Notes: a model not told the origin generated them from the sequence alone. A stretch of DNA of 18,535 nucleotides from Chloroflexota bacterium (GCA_014383605.1 JACNHM010000258.1:3460-21994), one strand, 5' to 3'. Positions 8,761-15,718 are shown, counted from the first letter of the stretch. Numbers and translations are program-made.

Positions 8761-8838
8761 TGGTCGGGGCGGGCGGATTTGAACCGCCGACCTCACGGAC
8801 CCGAACCGTGCGCGCTAACCGAACTGCGCTACGCCCCG
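8761..8838 (-). tRNA. tRNA-Pro (anticodon CGG)
   Basis: The minus strand folds as a full cloverleaf: acceptor CGGGGCG with CGCCCCG, D-arm GCGC with GCGC, anticodon stem CACGG with CCGTG around loop TTCGGGT, and T-arm GGCGG with CCGCC around TTCAAAT. The anticodon is CGG, with G37 as expected for proline tRNAs, reading codon CCG. The discriminator A and the CCA end are encoded (8764-8761). Confidence 0.96.
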
Positions 8839-8854
8839 CTGTGGATTCGCAGAC

Positions 8855-8883
8855 ATTATACCGCAATTTCTGCGGATTGGCAA
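8855..8883 (-). promoter_or_regulatory. Promoter of tRNA-Pro
   Basis: On the minus strand TTGCCA (8878-8883) and TATAAT (8855-8860) are separated by exactly 17 bases, about 16 bases from the tRNA 5' end. The spacer contains a 5-bp inverted repeat, CCGCA-ATTTC-TGCGG (8861-8875). Confidence 0.85.
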
Positions 8884-8917
8884 AACGCGGGGTCGGCCTT
8901 GCTCAGGTGTGAAAAGC

Positions 8918-8927
8918 AAGGAGGTGA
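8918..8927 (+). promoter_or_regulatory. Strong Shine-Dalgarno of ychF
   Basis: AAGGAGGTGA is a full match to the anti-Shine-Dalgarno and sits six bases before ATG 8934. It fixes the ychF start. Confidence 0.9.
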
Positions 8928-8933
8928 GCATCC

Positions 8934-10031
8934 ATGAGCTTGCAAATCGGCATCGTGGGCTTGCCCAACGTGGGCAAGTCCACCCTATTCAACGCCATGA
9001 CCCGCGCCCAGGCCGCTGTGGCCAACTATCCTTTCACCACCATCGAGCCCAACGTGGGCGTGGCCGCGGTCTCTGACCCTCGCCTGGAGCGTCTGGCAGA
9101 GCTGGTGCAGCCGGAGCGCACCGTGCCCGCGGCGGTGGAATTCGTGGACATCGCCGGCCTGGTCAAGGGGGCCAGCCAGGGCGCTGGCCTGGGCAATCAG
9201 TTCCTGGGCCACATCCGCAACGTGGACGCCATGGCCATGGTAGTGCGAGCTTTTGCCAACCCCGACATCCCTCACGTGACGGCGGAACTCGATCCCCTGG
9301 ACGACGTCGAGACGGTGGAACTGGAACTCATCCTGGCCGACCTGGCGACCGTGGAACGGCGTATGGAAAGCGTGCGAGCCAAAGCCAAAGCCCAGCCGCG
9401 GGAGTATCAGGCGGAACTGGATTTGCTGGAGCGGCTCAGTCGCCATCTGGACGCTGGCCGCAAGGTGCGGGAGATGTCTCTGGGTGACAGGGAAGCCCAC
9501 TTGCTGCAACCGCTGAACTTGCTGACGGCCAAGCCCTGCCTTTACGTCGTTAACGTCAGCGAGGAGACCCTGCCCGACGGCGGCCCGTGGGCGGCGGCGG
9601 TGGCGCAACGGGCCGCTGCCGAGGGCACGGAAGCCGTGGTCATCTGCGCCGAACTGGAGGCGGGCCTGGCCGCCTGGCCTACGGATGAAGCGGATGCCTA
9701 CCGCGCTGAGCTGGGCCTGGCCGAACCGGGGCTTGACCGTCTCATCGCCGCTGGCTACCGGCTGTTGAACTTGATCACCTTCTTCACCGTCACCGGCAAG
9801 AAGGAGACGCGGGCCTGGCCTCTGGCCCAGGGACGCACCGCCTGGGAAGCCGCCGGGCTCATCCACACGGACATGCAGCGCGGTTTCATCCGTGCGGAAG
9901 CGATCCCCTGGTCAACTCTGTTGCAGGCAGGCGGGCTGGTGGCGGCGCGGGAGGCGGGGCTGGTGCGGCTGGAGGGGAGAGACTACGTGGTGCAGGATGG
10001 CGACGTCATGCACATCCGCTTCTCCCGTTGA
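8934..10031 (+). CDS. ychF: Ribosome-binding ATPase YchF (Obg-family, OLA1 type)
   Basis: 365 residues, the usual length of YchF. The P-loop GLPNVGKS is at residues 9-16, followed by [12 protein letters not shown], then the switch motif [20 protein letters not shown] near residue 70. VVNVSEE near residue 200 replaces the canonical NKxD, as expected for a family that prefers ATP over GTP. The C-terminal TGS domain is complete ([15 protein letters not shown], then GFIRAEAI and the ending DGDVMHIRF). YchF binds ribosomes and is linked to stress and translation control. It is followed 35 bases later by an arfB-like gene, making a small translation-related operon. Confidence 0.97.
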   Translation: MSLQIGIVGLPNVGKSTLFNAMTRAQAAVANYPFTTIEPNVGVAAVSDPRLERLAELVQPERTVPAAVEFVDIAGLVKGASQGAGLGNQFLGHIRNVDAMAMVVRAFANPDIPHVTAELDPLDDVETVELELILADLATVERRMESVRAKAKAQPREYQAELDLLERLSRHLDAGRKVREMSLGDREAHLLQPLNLLTAKPCLYVVNVSEETLPDGGPWAAAVAQRAAAEGTEAVVICAELEAGLAAWPTDEADAYRAELGLAEPGLDRLIAAGYRLLNLITFFTVTGKKETRAWPLAQGRTAWEAAGLIHTDMQRGFIRAEAIPWSTLLQAGGLVAAREAGLVRLEGRDYVVQDGDVMHIRFSR

Positions 10032-10066
10032 TCGGCGTTGTGGAGCCACTTTGCAGGCAGAGGGAC

Positions 10067-10501
10067 ATGAATAACGAACTGGTGTGGATCACCGATCAAC
10101 TGGGTATTCCGCTCTCGGAGCTGGAGTTTCGCTTCTCCCGCAGCGGCGGGCCGGGTGGGCAACACGTGAACCGCAGCGCCACCCGCGTGGAGTTGTTGTT
10201 CGACGTGGCTGGCTCGCCGAGCCTCTCCGAGGAGCAGCGGCAGCGGGTGCTCACGCGGCTGGCGGGGCGGATGGACAGCGAGGGGATCCTGCGCGTGGTG
10301 GCCGAGTCAGAGCGCAGCCAGTTCCGCAACCGGCAGGAGGCGGTGGAGCGTTTCCAGGCGCTGCTGCGGCAGGCGTTGCACGTCCCCAAACGGCGCCGCC
10401 GCACCAAGGTGCCGCGGTGGGCCAAAGAGCGCCGCCTGGCGACCAAACAGCGCCGCAGCGAGGTCAAGCGTTACCGCGGCAGGGTGGGGGCGGAAGACTG
10501 A
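10067..10501 (+). CDS. arfB: ArfB/YaeJ-like peptidyl-tRNA hydrolase (RF-1 domain, stalled ribosome rescue)
   Basis: 144 residues from ATG 10067, close to the 140 of Escherichia coli ArfB. The class I release-factor motif is present as SRSGGPGGQHVNRSATRVE, with catalytic GGQ at residues 30-32. The C-terminal tail is rich in Arg and Lys (PKRRRRTKVPRWAKERR), as in ArfB, where it enters the empty mRNA channel. It would release peptides from non-stop ribosomes. The frame is open back to TTG 10028, which overlaps the ychF stop; ATG 10067 matches the family start better. Expression is probably coupled to ychF. No codon-recognition domain is present, so it is not a standard release factor. Confidence 0.93.
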   Translation: MNNELVWITDQLGIPLSELEFRFSRSGGPGGQHVNRSATRVELLFDVAGSPSLSEEQRQRVLTRLAGRMDSEGILRVVAESERSQFRNRQEAVERFQALLRQALHVPKRRRRTKVPRWAKERRLATKQRRSEVKRYRGRVGAED

Positions 10502-10530
10502 GGCTCAGACTTCGGACCTCAAGCCATGTC

Positions 10531-10566
10531 CCACGCGTGTCACGCTTCACCTCGCGCTTCAGCGTC
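10531..10566 (-). repeat. Degenerate GTGAAGCG-type repeat at the 3' end of the HD gene
   Basis: Read on the minus strand this is a run of imperfect GAAGCGCGA / GTGAAGCGTGA units. The run extends through the HD gene's stop codon (10542-10540) into the 38-base gap to arfB. The last residues of the HD protein (EARGEA) are encoded inside it. Confidence 0.45.
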
Positions 10567-11142
10567 TAGCCGTTGAAAGAAAGCGACCATGAAGTCGTGC
10601 CGCCGGCGAGCGATCTCGCGGGCGGTTTTCGTGTACAGGAGGTCTCGCAGGCGGGCGAGCTTGAAGACGAACTCGTGGACGGCGGTATGGCCGGGCCCCG
10701 AGGCCAGTGACTGCTCGTCTACCTCGTCCAACGGCACGAAGAGTCGCTGCCCCTGATGCGCGGTGTGGGCGAAGGCTCGCGCCACACCCACGGCGCCGAT
10801 GGCGTCCAGCTTGTCGGCGTCGAAGAGCACCTGTGCTTCCAGCGTCTGCGGCTGTGGTGCGGCGCGGAAACGGTGCGCTTCGATGGCGTGGGCTACCGCC
10901 GCCACGAAAGCGGGGGGCTGGTCGGCCAGGATCTGTCGCGCCCGTTCCGCCCCGCGGAGGTGATGTCCTGGCTCGTCGTGGGCGACGTCGTGCAGCAGCG
11001 CGGCGGTGCGCACGATGGCCCTGTCTGCGCCCTCGGCTTCAGCGATGCGCTCGGCCAGCGCCAGCACCCGCAGGACGTGGTCGAAATCGTGCGCCGTGTC
11101 GTCAGCGGCGTACAGTTGGCGCGCCTGTTCGATGGTGATCAT
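10540..11142 (-). CDS. HD-domain phosphohydrolase (YpgQ/YedJ-like)
   Basis: 200 residues. The HD signature is clear: HDFDHVLRV with His22, LLHDVAHDE with His51-Asp52, His85 and His90 in AHAIEAHRF, and DADKLDAIGAVGVARAF from Asp108 with Asp113. Length and the DADKLDAIGA motif match the YpgQ/YedJ group, some of whose members are reported to hydrolyse nucleotide pyrophosphates; activity of this protein is inferred. No Shine-Dalgarno is visible before ATG 11142, and the gene starts 35 bases after the DUF4242 stop, so translation probably depends on the upstream genes. It converges with arfB. The C-terminal codons lie in a short repeat. Confidence 0.9.
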   Translation of the reverse strand: MITIEQARQLYAADDTAHDFDHVLRVLALAERIAEAEGADRAIVRTAALLHDVAHDEPGHHLRGAERARQILADQPPAFVAAVAHAIEAHRFRAAPQPQTLEAQVLFDADKLDAIGAVGVARAFAHTAHQGQRLFVPLDEVDEQSLASGPGHTAVHEFVFKLARLRDLLYTKTAREIARRRHDFMVAFFQRLDAEARGEA

Positions 11143-11177
11143 GCTGCTTGGGGCTGATGGGCGGGAAGCCCTCAGGC

Positions 11178-11450
11178 TTACCGGAAGTTAGCCGGGTTGA
11201 CGTCCACCACCTCGTAGAGCGCCTCGATGGGATTAAGCTTCAGCGCCTCTTCGCCCAGGGCGGTGCGGATGGCATCCTCGCCGGGCGCCTCCCAGAGGCA
11301 GAACATTTTGCTGGAGTCCACGGCGATCCAACTGGCGAGCCACGCCGTGTCCGGCACATTAGTCACGGCGATGGCGTGCAAGAGTTCGATCAGCCTGTCC
11401 TGGGTCGCTTCTTCGACCACTGGCGTGTGTGTCACAACGTACTTGGCCAT
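11178..11450 (-). CDS. DUF4242 small protein (SCO4226 nickel-binding-like)
   Basis: 90 residues. The order MAKYVVTHTP, a middle helix, WIAVDSSKMFCLWEAP and a C-terminal LYEVVDV resembles the DUF4242 family, a small ferredoxin-like fold; the Streptomyces member SCO4226 binds nickel. Metal binding here is not shown and depends on which residues are conserved. The start has a strong AAGGAGG (11460-11466) nine bases upstream. The gene begins 22 bases after the stop of the TumE-like gene and ends 35 bases before the HD gene, so it likely shares their transcript. Confidence 0.75.
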   Translation of the reverse strand: MAKYVVTHTPVVEEATQDRLIELLHAIAVTNVPDTAWLASWIAVDSSKMFCLWEAPGEDAIRTALGEEALKLNPIEALYEVVDVNPANFR

Positions 11451-11472
11451 GAGTAATTGCCTCCTTCATCAA

Positions 11473-11901
11473 TCATGGTAATGCAGAAGGTGATCCCTGT
11501 AGGTCGCGCTTGATCTCCTCGATCAGGTAAGGCAAGTTCGGGCTATCGAAACTCAAACCAGGCGCAGGGACGCGATGACGCTTCATGTTGGGCCGTATGT
11601 GCTTGTGGTGAGGATACGTGTCAGCAAGAGCAGGATCGTTCGGATGTGGCTGGGGATCGTACCAGTAAAGGCGCTCATTGCCCCGGTACACGGCATAACT
11701 GTAGCCTTGGATGAGGCGTCGGGAAAAGTTGAGGTCTTCCCAGACAGTCAGAGTGATGCCATTGTTAAACTCGATAGCGCCGGTGACCTCGGCGAACGCC
11801 GGGCCGTGCCGGATGACCACAAGCGTGGAATGCCGAATTGACGCATAGGCGTCCTGCAGAGAGTAAATGAACCGTTCGTATTCGGCGAGAGGGGGGAACA
11901 T
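11473..11901 (-). CDS. TumE-family (DUF6516) toxin-like protein
   Basis: 142 residues. The central and C-terminal part (LYWYDPQPHPNDPALADTYP, HHKHIRPNMKRHRVPAPGLSF, then NLPYLIEEI) matches the DUF6516 pattern that databases name the TumE family of toxin-antitoxin proteins. The His- and Pro-rich block holds the likely active residues, but the biochemical target is not established to my knowledge. The start ATG overlaps the stop of the preceding small gene as TGATG, with no Shine-Dalgarno of its own, indicating coupled translation. This arrangement is typical of antitoxin-toxin pairs. Recognition of the family is good; toxicity is inferred. Confidence 0.85.
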   Translation of the reverse strand: MFPPLAEYERFIYSLQDAYASIRHSTLVVIRHGPAFAEVTGAIEFNNGITLTVWEDLNFSRRLIQGYSYAVYRGNERLYWYDPQPHPNDPALADTYPHHKHIRPNMKRHRVPAPGLSFDSPNLPYLIEEIKRDLQGSPSALP

Positions 11902-12200
11902 CAGGCGCAGGCCAGTTGCGGGTTGGGTGTGAGGCGAAGGGAGTGGTCAGTGGTCTCTTGGCGCAGAGTTTGGAGAAAGGCGCGGCTCATTTTCTCGAAG
12001 GCTGCTTCCCGTTCCAGTTTAATCTCGTAAGCGCTGGCCCAACGGATGAATTCCGTTGTCTGCTCGAAGCCATCATCGTCCAGCAGTCCCTGTCGGTACA
12101 GCTCGTAGAAATCCTTCGAGGTAATCCCATATTTGCGTTCGTTGGCGCGTATTCGTTCTTCGAGCGCGTGTAGGTCCTGAATGATCTCTTCCAAAGTCAT
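11901..12200 (-). CDS. Small alpha-helical protein, putative antitoxin partner of the TumE-like gene
   Basis: 99 residues from ATG 12200, which has GGGAGG at the right distance. The frame is open further upstream, to ATG 12275, but that start overlaps the promoter. The sequence begins MTLEEIIQDLHALEERIRANE, followed by SKDFYELYRQGLLDDDGFE, and looks fully helical and acidic. I see no helix-turn-helix, so it may neutralise by direct contact and may not bind DNA. It overlaps the toxin-like gene by TGATG. The role is assigned only from position and size. GC is lower than in the flanking moeA genes. Confidence 0.7.
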   Translation of the reverse strand: MTLEEIIQDLHALEERIRANERKYGITSKDFYELYRQGLLDDDGFEQTTEFIRWASAYEIKLEREAAFEKMSRAFLQTLRQETTDHSLRLTPNPQLACA

Positions 12201-12212
12201 GACTTGCCTCCC

Positions 12213-12226
12213 TGATCTCACGATCA
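12213..12226. repeat. Short inverted repeat in the leader of the toxin-antitoxin-like operon
   Basis: TGATC-TCAC-GATCA, with 5-bp perfect arms, lies between the promoter and the Shine-Dalgarno of the putative antitoxin. It could be an operator or chance. Confidence 0.3.
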
Positions 12227-12246
12227 CACCTGGTCTCAGTGCTCTT

Positions 12247-12275
12247 ATTCTATCACGAACAGTCGAAACGTGCAA
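12247..12275 (-). promoter_or_regulatory. Promoter of the TumE-type operon
   Basis: On the minus strand TTGCAC (12270-12275) and TAGAAT (12247-12252) are separated by exactly 17 bases, giving a leader of about 40 bases to ATG 12200. It lies immediately past the moeA-PBP stop codon, so the cluster has its own promoter although moeA is co-directional. Confidence 0.7.
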
Positions 12276-12278
12276 GCT

Positions 12279-14237
12279 TCAGAACTCCGCCAGCTCCTGT
12301 CCCATCTGCGCCGTGGAGTAGCCGCCCAGCGCGGCCACGGCGGCGCCGAATTCGGGATCGCGGATCAGAGCCAGCAGCGGCTGCAGCAGCTCGCCCTCGT
12401 AGTGTTCGCCGGGGATGACCAGGTCGTAGCGCTCCTCCAGCAGGGGCACGAAGTCCAATCCCAGCGCCCGCGCCGCGGCCAGGATGCCCAACCCGCCATC
12501 GACGGCCCTCGATTGCACCGCCGCGGCCACGGCCAAGTGCGTGAACTCCTGCCGCTCGTAGCCCTGGATGTGGCGCGGGTCAATGCCCCGCTGCTTGAGC
12601 TCGTAGTCCAGCAGCACCCGCGTGCCCGAGCCTCGCTGGCGGTTGATGAACACCACGTCCTCCCGCGTCAGGTCTTGCAGCGAGTGGATGGCCTTGGGGT
12701 TGCCCGGCGGCACGATGAGCCCCTGCTGGCGGGTGACGAAGCCCAGCAGCACGATGCGGCGCCCCGGCAGCAAGCGGCGGATGCAGTCCACGTTGTAGTC
12801 GCCGCTGTGCTCATCCAGCAGGTGTGCGCCTGCCAGGTGAGCTTCGTTGCGCTGCAGGGCCAGCAGCCCGCCCAGGCTGCCCACGTGCGAGGAGCTCAGC
12901 CGCAGCCCCGGATGGCGCTGCGCCAGCCGGTCGGCTAGCAGATCCAGCGTCAGGTCGTGGCTGCCGATGACCACGATGCTGTGGCGGATGGCCTCCGGTG
13001 ATCGCAGAAGTTCCACCGTCACCGTGTCGCCAGCTTCATGCCCCTGGCTGAAGCGGGGGATGCGCAGGAGACCGTCGGCCCGTACCAGGGACATGATGAT
13101 GCCGGCGCCGCGGCGCAGCGGCGTGGCCACCACTCGTTCGCCCACCTGGCCTACGGCCAGGCGCAGGAACTCCTCCTCGCCGGCGGGCGAGAAGACCTTG
13201 CGCGTCAGCGTGGCCTGCAGGGCGGCGGGACGCGGCGGTGCAGCCTGCCCCAGCCAGCGGGCGATCAGCGGTCCCGCCAGCAGATCGAAGGTCAGCAGCG
13301 CCGAGACGGGATAGCCGGGGATGCCCATCAGCGGCTTGCCGCTGGCCAGGCCGAGCACCACCGGATGGCCGGGGCGGATGGCGATGCCGTGCACCAGCAC
13401 CTGTCCCAGCTCGCGAAAGACGTCGGCGGTGTAGTCCTCGGAGCCGGCCGAGGAGCCGGCGTTGACCACCACCAGGTCGTGAGTCTCCAGCGCCGCGGCC
13501 ACACTGGCCTTGATGGCCGCGAAATCATCGGGCACGGGAGGCAGGCGCGTGGCTGCGCCGCCCCATTCCTCGACCTTGGCCGCCAGCATGATGCCGTTGT
13601 ACTCCACGATCTCGCCCGGCTGCGGCTGGCGGCCTGGCTCCACCAGCTCCGTGCCCGTGGGCAGGATGGCCACGCGTGGCTTGCGCCGCACGCTGACCGT
13701 CGTGTGCCCGCTGCCGACGATGGCCCCCAGGTCCTGGGGCCGCAGCTTGTGATTGGCCGGCAGCACCAGCTCGCTGGCCACCATGTCCTCGCCCATGGGG
13801 CGCACGTGTTGCCAGGGGGCGACAGAGGCCAGGATCTCGATTTGCGATTTGCGATGTGTGATTTGCGGTGTGTGAGCTTCAGCGATAAGCTGAGTGTCCT
13901 CGATTTTGATGACGGCGTTGGTGCCCGCTGGCAGGAGGTCGCCGGTGTCCACGGGGACGGCCTGTGTGCCCACTTGCAAGCGCAGTGGCGCGGTCTCGGT
14001 AGCTCCGCGAGTGTCCTCAGCCCGCACGGCGTAGCCATCCATGGCCGCGGCGTGGTAGTGCGGCGAGGAGAGGCGCGCCCACACTGGCTCGGCGGTCACG
14101 CGGCCCAGCGCTTTGGCCACAGGAATCGGCTCGCCGGGTAGTGGCGAGGCGGCTCCGGCCTCTTCCAGCGCCGTCCACCAGCGGGCGACGGCCTCTTCCA
14201 GCGGGATGTCTTCGAGGTAGACGTGTCTTTTGGCCAT
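12279..14237 (-). CDS. moeA: Molybdopterin molybdenumtransferase MoeA fused to a PBP-like domain
   Basis: 652 residues from ATG 14237, preceded by AAGGA. The MoeA part (about 1-415) shows AAMDGYAVRAED, PRVAILPTGTELV, VVNAGSSAGSEDYT, IRPGHPVVLG and MGIPGYPVSALLTF. The remainder (421-652) is a periplasmic-binding-protein-like domain (IVVIGSHDLTLDLLADRL, then NRQRGSGTRVLLDYEL), lacking a signal peptide and so cytoplasmic. MoeA inserts molybdenum or tungsten into adenylated molybdopterin; the extra domain may sense or deliver the oxyanion (inference). A run of short repeats encodes an extra stretch in the MoeA part (around residues 121-134). The paralogue at 14356 lies 118 bases upstream in the same direction. 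Confidence 0.93.
   Translation of the reverse strand: MAKRHVYLEDIPLEEAVARWWTALEEAGAASPLPGEPIPVAKALGRVTAEPVWARLSSPHYHAAAMDGYAVRAEDTRGATETAPLRLQVGTQAVPVDTGDLLPAGTNAVIKIEDTQLIAEAHTPQITHRKSQIEILASVAPWQHVRPMGEDMVASELVLPANHKLRPQDLGAIVGSGHTTVSVRRKPRVAILPTGTELVEPGRQPQPGEIVEYNGIMLAAKVEEWGGAATRLPPVPDDFAAIKASVAAALETHDLVVVNAGSSAGSEDYTADVFRELGQVLVHGIAIRPGHPVVLGLASGKPLMGIPGYPVSALLTFDLLAGPLIARWLGQAAPPRPAALQATLTRKVFSPAGEEEFLRLAVGQVGERVVATPLRRGAGIIMSLVRADGLLRIPRFSQGHEAGDTVTVELLRSPEAIRHSIVVIGSHDLTLDLLADRLAQRHPGLRLSSSHVGSLGGLLALQRNEAHLAGAHLLDEHSGDYNVDCIRRLLPGRRIVLLGFVTRQQGLIVPPGNPKAIHSLQDLTREDVVFINRQRGSGTRVLLDYELKQRGIDPRHIQGYERQEFTHLAVAAAVQSRAVDGGLGILAAARALGLDFVPLLEERYDLVIPGEHYEGELLQPLLALIRDPEFGAAVAALGGYSTAQMGQELAEF
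13839..13874 (-). repeat. In-frame ATTTGCG-type repeat inside moeA-PBP
   Basis: Read on the plus strand, GATTTGCGATTTGCGAT is followed by GTGTGATTTGCGGTGTGTGA, a 7-base period degenerate array. On the coding strand it gives TPQITHRKSQIE, just before the conserved APWQHVRPMGED of MoeA. The reading frame is kept. Confidence 0.75.
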
Positions 14238-14249
14238 TGGTTCCTTACT

Positions 14250-14348
14250 CTTCGAGGTTCAAAGGTTCGAAAGCTCGAAGGTTCAAAGTTCATGGCTTGT
14301 GGCACCGTCGGAACCCGGAACCTTCAAACCTGAAACCTTCGAACCTGA
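14250..14348. repeat. GGTTCRAAG repeats in inverted arrangement between the moeA genes
   Basis: The left arm (14250-14292) has several GGTTCAAAG / GGTTCGAAAG units. The right arm (14309-14348) carries the complementary forms CCTTCAAACC, ACCTTCGAACCT. The two arms could fold into a long imperfect hairpin around about 16 bases. It fills almost the whole 118-base gap between the two genes. No T-tract is seen. Confidence 0.75.
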
Positions 14349-14355
14349 GGCTGGC

Positions 14356-15585
14356 TTAGTGCAAAAGGACGGTGACCGTCTCCCCCTCCGTCATCCCGCC
14401 GTTGTCCAGAGGGATGACGAACTCGCCATCGGAGCGGATGAGCGTGTAGATGAGGTTGGACTTGCCGAAGATGGGCACGGCCCACAACTCGCCGTCCCGC
14501 TCCTCCAGCCGCACCTGCACGTGGTCCTGGCGGCCGGTGCTGCTGGCCACGTTGCGCGCCAGCCGCGCTGGCACCGTGCGCGGCGGCTGCGGCTCGGCCC
14601 CCTGCAGCAGGTGAATGGCCGGGGTGACGAAGAGGCGGAAGGTGTTCATGGCGCTGACTGGGTTGCCCGGCAGGCCGAAGGCGGCTTTGCCGTCGCACAC
14701 GGCCAGGATGGTGGGCTTGCCGGGGCGGATGGAGACGCCGTGTACCAGCACGCCCGGCTCGCCGAGGCTCCCGATCACCTGCGCCGTCACGTCGCGGGCG
14801 CTGACGGAACTGCCGGCGGACATGACCAGCACGTCAGCCTGGGCCAGGGCCGCCGCGGCCGCTGCCTGCAGCGCCTCCAGATCGTCGCCGACGATGGGCT
14901 GGCGCAGGGGGATGCCGCCGGCCTGCTCGGTCAATGCCGCCAGCGTGGTGGAGTTGATGTCCCGCACCTGGCCGGGGCCGGGCTCTTGCTCCGGCTCCAC
15001 CAGCTCATCACCCTGCGAGAGGATGGCCACCCGCGGCCGCCGGGCGACGCTCACCGCGGTGATGCCCAGAGCCAGCGGGCCACCGAGGTCCTGCGGGCGC
15101 AGCCGGTGTCCGGCCGCCAGCACCGCATCACCCTGGCGCACGTCCTCGCCCACCTGGATGACGTTTTCGCCCACGGCCACCGGCTTCAGTACCTCGATGC
15201 TCCTCTCGTCCACCGGCTGGGTGAGCTCGACCATCACCACGGCGTCGGCTCCCGGTGGGAGCATGCTGCCCGTATGCACCAGACCGCACTGGCCGGGGCC
15301 GATCTGCAGGGTCGGGGCTTCGCCCATCAGCACTTCGCCCACCACGTCCAGGTAGGCGGGCAGGCCGGGGGACGCGCCGTAGGTGTCGGCGGCGCGCAGC
15401 GCGTAGCCGTCCATGTTGCAGCGGGGGAAGCCGGGCAAATCGTGCGGCGCGGTCAGGTTCTCGGCCAGCACGCGGCCCAGCGCTTCCCGCACGGGCACGC
15501 GCTCGGCGGCCACCTGCGGATCGAAATGTTCACGGAAGATGCGCCAGGCCTCGTCTGGCGGGCGCAGGTCAAGCAGTTCAGGCAA
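14356..15585 (-). CDS. moeA: Molybdopterin molybdenumtransferase MoeA
   Basis: 409 residues if translation starts at TTG 15585, which has a perfect GAGGAGG (15594-15600) eight bases upstream. A TTG at 15615 gives ten more residues but lacks such a site, and no ATG lies nearby. Family motifs are complete: NMDGYALRAAD (about 57-67), LPPGADAVVMVE, VGEDVRQGD, PRVAILSQGDELVEP, VMSAGSSVSARD, IRPGKPT and GLPGNPVSAMNTF. The enzyme inserts molybdate into molybdopterin-AMP. Two co-directional MoeA paralogues are common in organisms that handle both molybdenum and tungsten, but which metal each uses cannot be read from the sequence. It lies 133 bases after the TPR gene. Confidence 0.94.
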   Translation of the reverse strand: MPELLDLRPPDEAWRIFREHFDPQVAAERVPVREALGRVLAENLTAPHDLPGFPRCNMDGYALRAADTYGASPGLPAYLDVVGEVLMGEAPTLQIGPGQCGLVHTGSMLPPGADAVVMVELTQPVDERSIEVLKPVAVGENVIQVGEDVRQGDAVLAAGHRLRPQDLGGPLALGITAVSVARRPRVAILSQGDELVEPEQEPGPGQVRDINSTTLAALTEQAGGIPLRQPIVGDDLEALQAAAAAALAQADVLVMSAGSSVSARDVTAQVIGSLGEPGVLVHGVSIRPGKPTILAVCDGKAAFGLPGNPVSAMNTFRLFVTPAIHLLQGAEPQPPRTVPARLARNVASSTGRQDHVQVRLEERDGELWAVPIFGKSNLIYTLIRSDGEFVIPLDNGGMTEGETVTVLLH

Positions 15586-15593
15586 GGCTGATG

Positions 15594-15600
15594 CCTCCTC
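15594..15600 (-). promoter_or_regulatory. Shine-Dalgarno deciding the TTG start of moeA
   Basis: GAGGAGG on the minus strand lies eight bases before TTG 15585. It sits downstream of the alternative TTG at 15615 and so argues for the shorter protein. Confidence 0.75.
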
Positions 15601-15718
15601 GTAAGGGTAGAGCAATATGACTTATCTCAATTGACTCTCCTGAAAGAAGGTGTGCCTTACCCAGATAGTGGGACGCAAGTGCCCTTTCATGCTCGTCTTT
15701 CACAGTGCGTTCCCCGAA

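Noticed and set aside
6610..8796. Long minus-strand open frame (728 residues) opposite the propeller gene, extending into the tRNA
   Set aside because: Its N-terminal part is Arg-rich translation of the Thr-Pro linker antisense, and it would start inside the tRNA-Pro gene. Not a real gene.
8761..8838. tRNA-Pro as an integration site
   Set aside because: No integrase gene, no second copy of the tRNA 3' end and no mobile genes were seen nearby.
13038..15591. Two plus-strand open frames (367 and 453 residues) opposite the moeA genes
   Set aside because: They lack motifs and mirror strongly conserved MoeA coding sequence on the other strand.
15586..15718. Molybdenum-cofactor riboswitch or promoter upstream of moeA
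   Set aside because: The 133-base gap is short, and I found no convincing aptamer-like stem set and no good -35/-10 pair.
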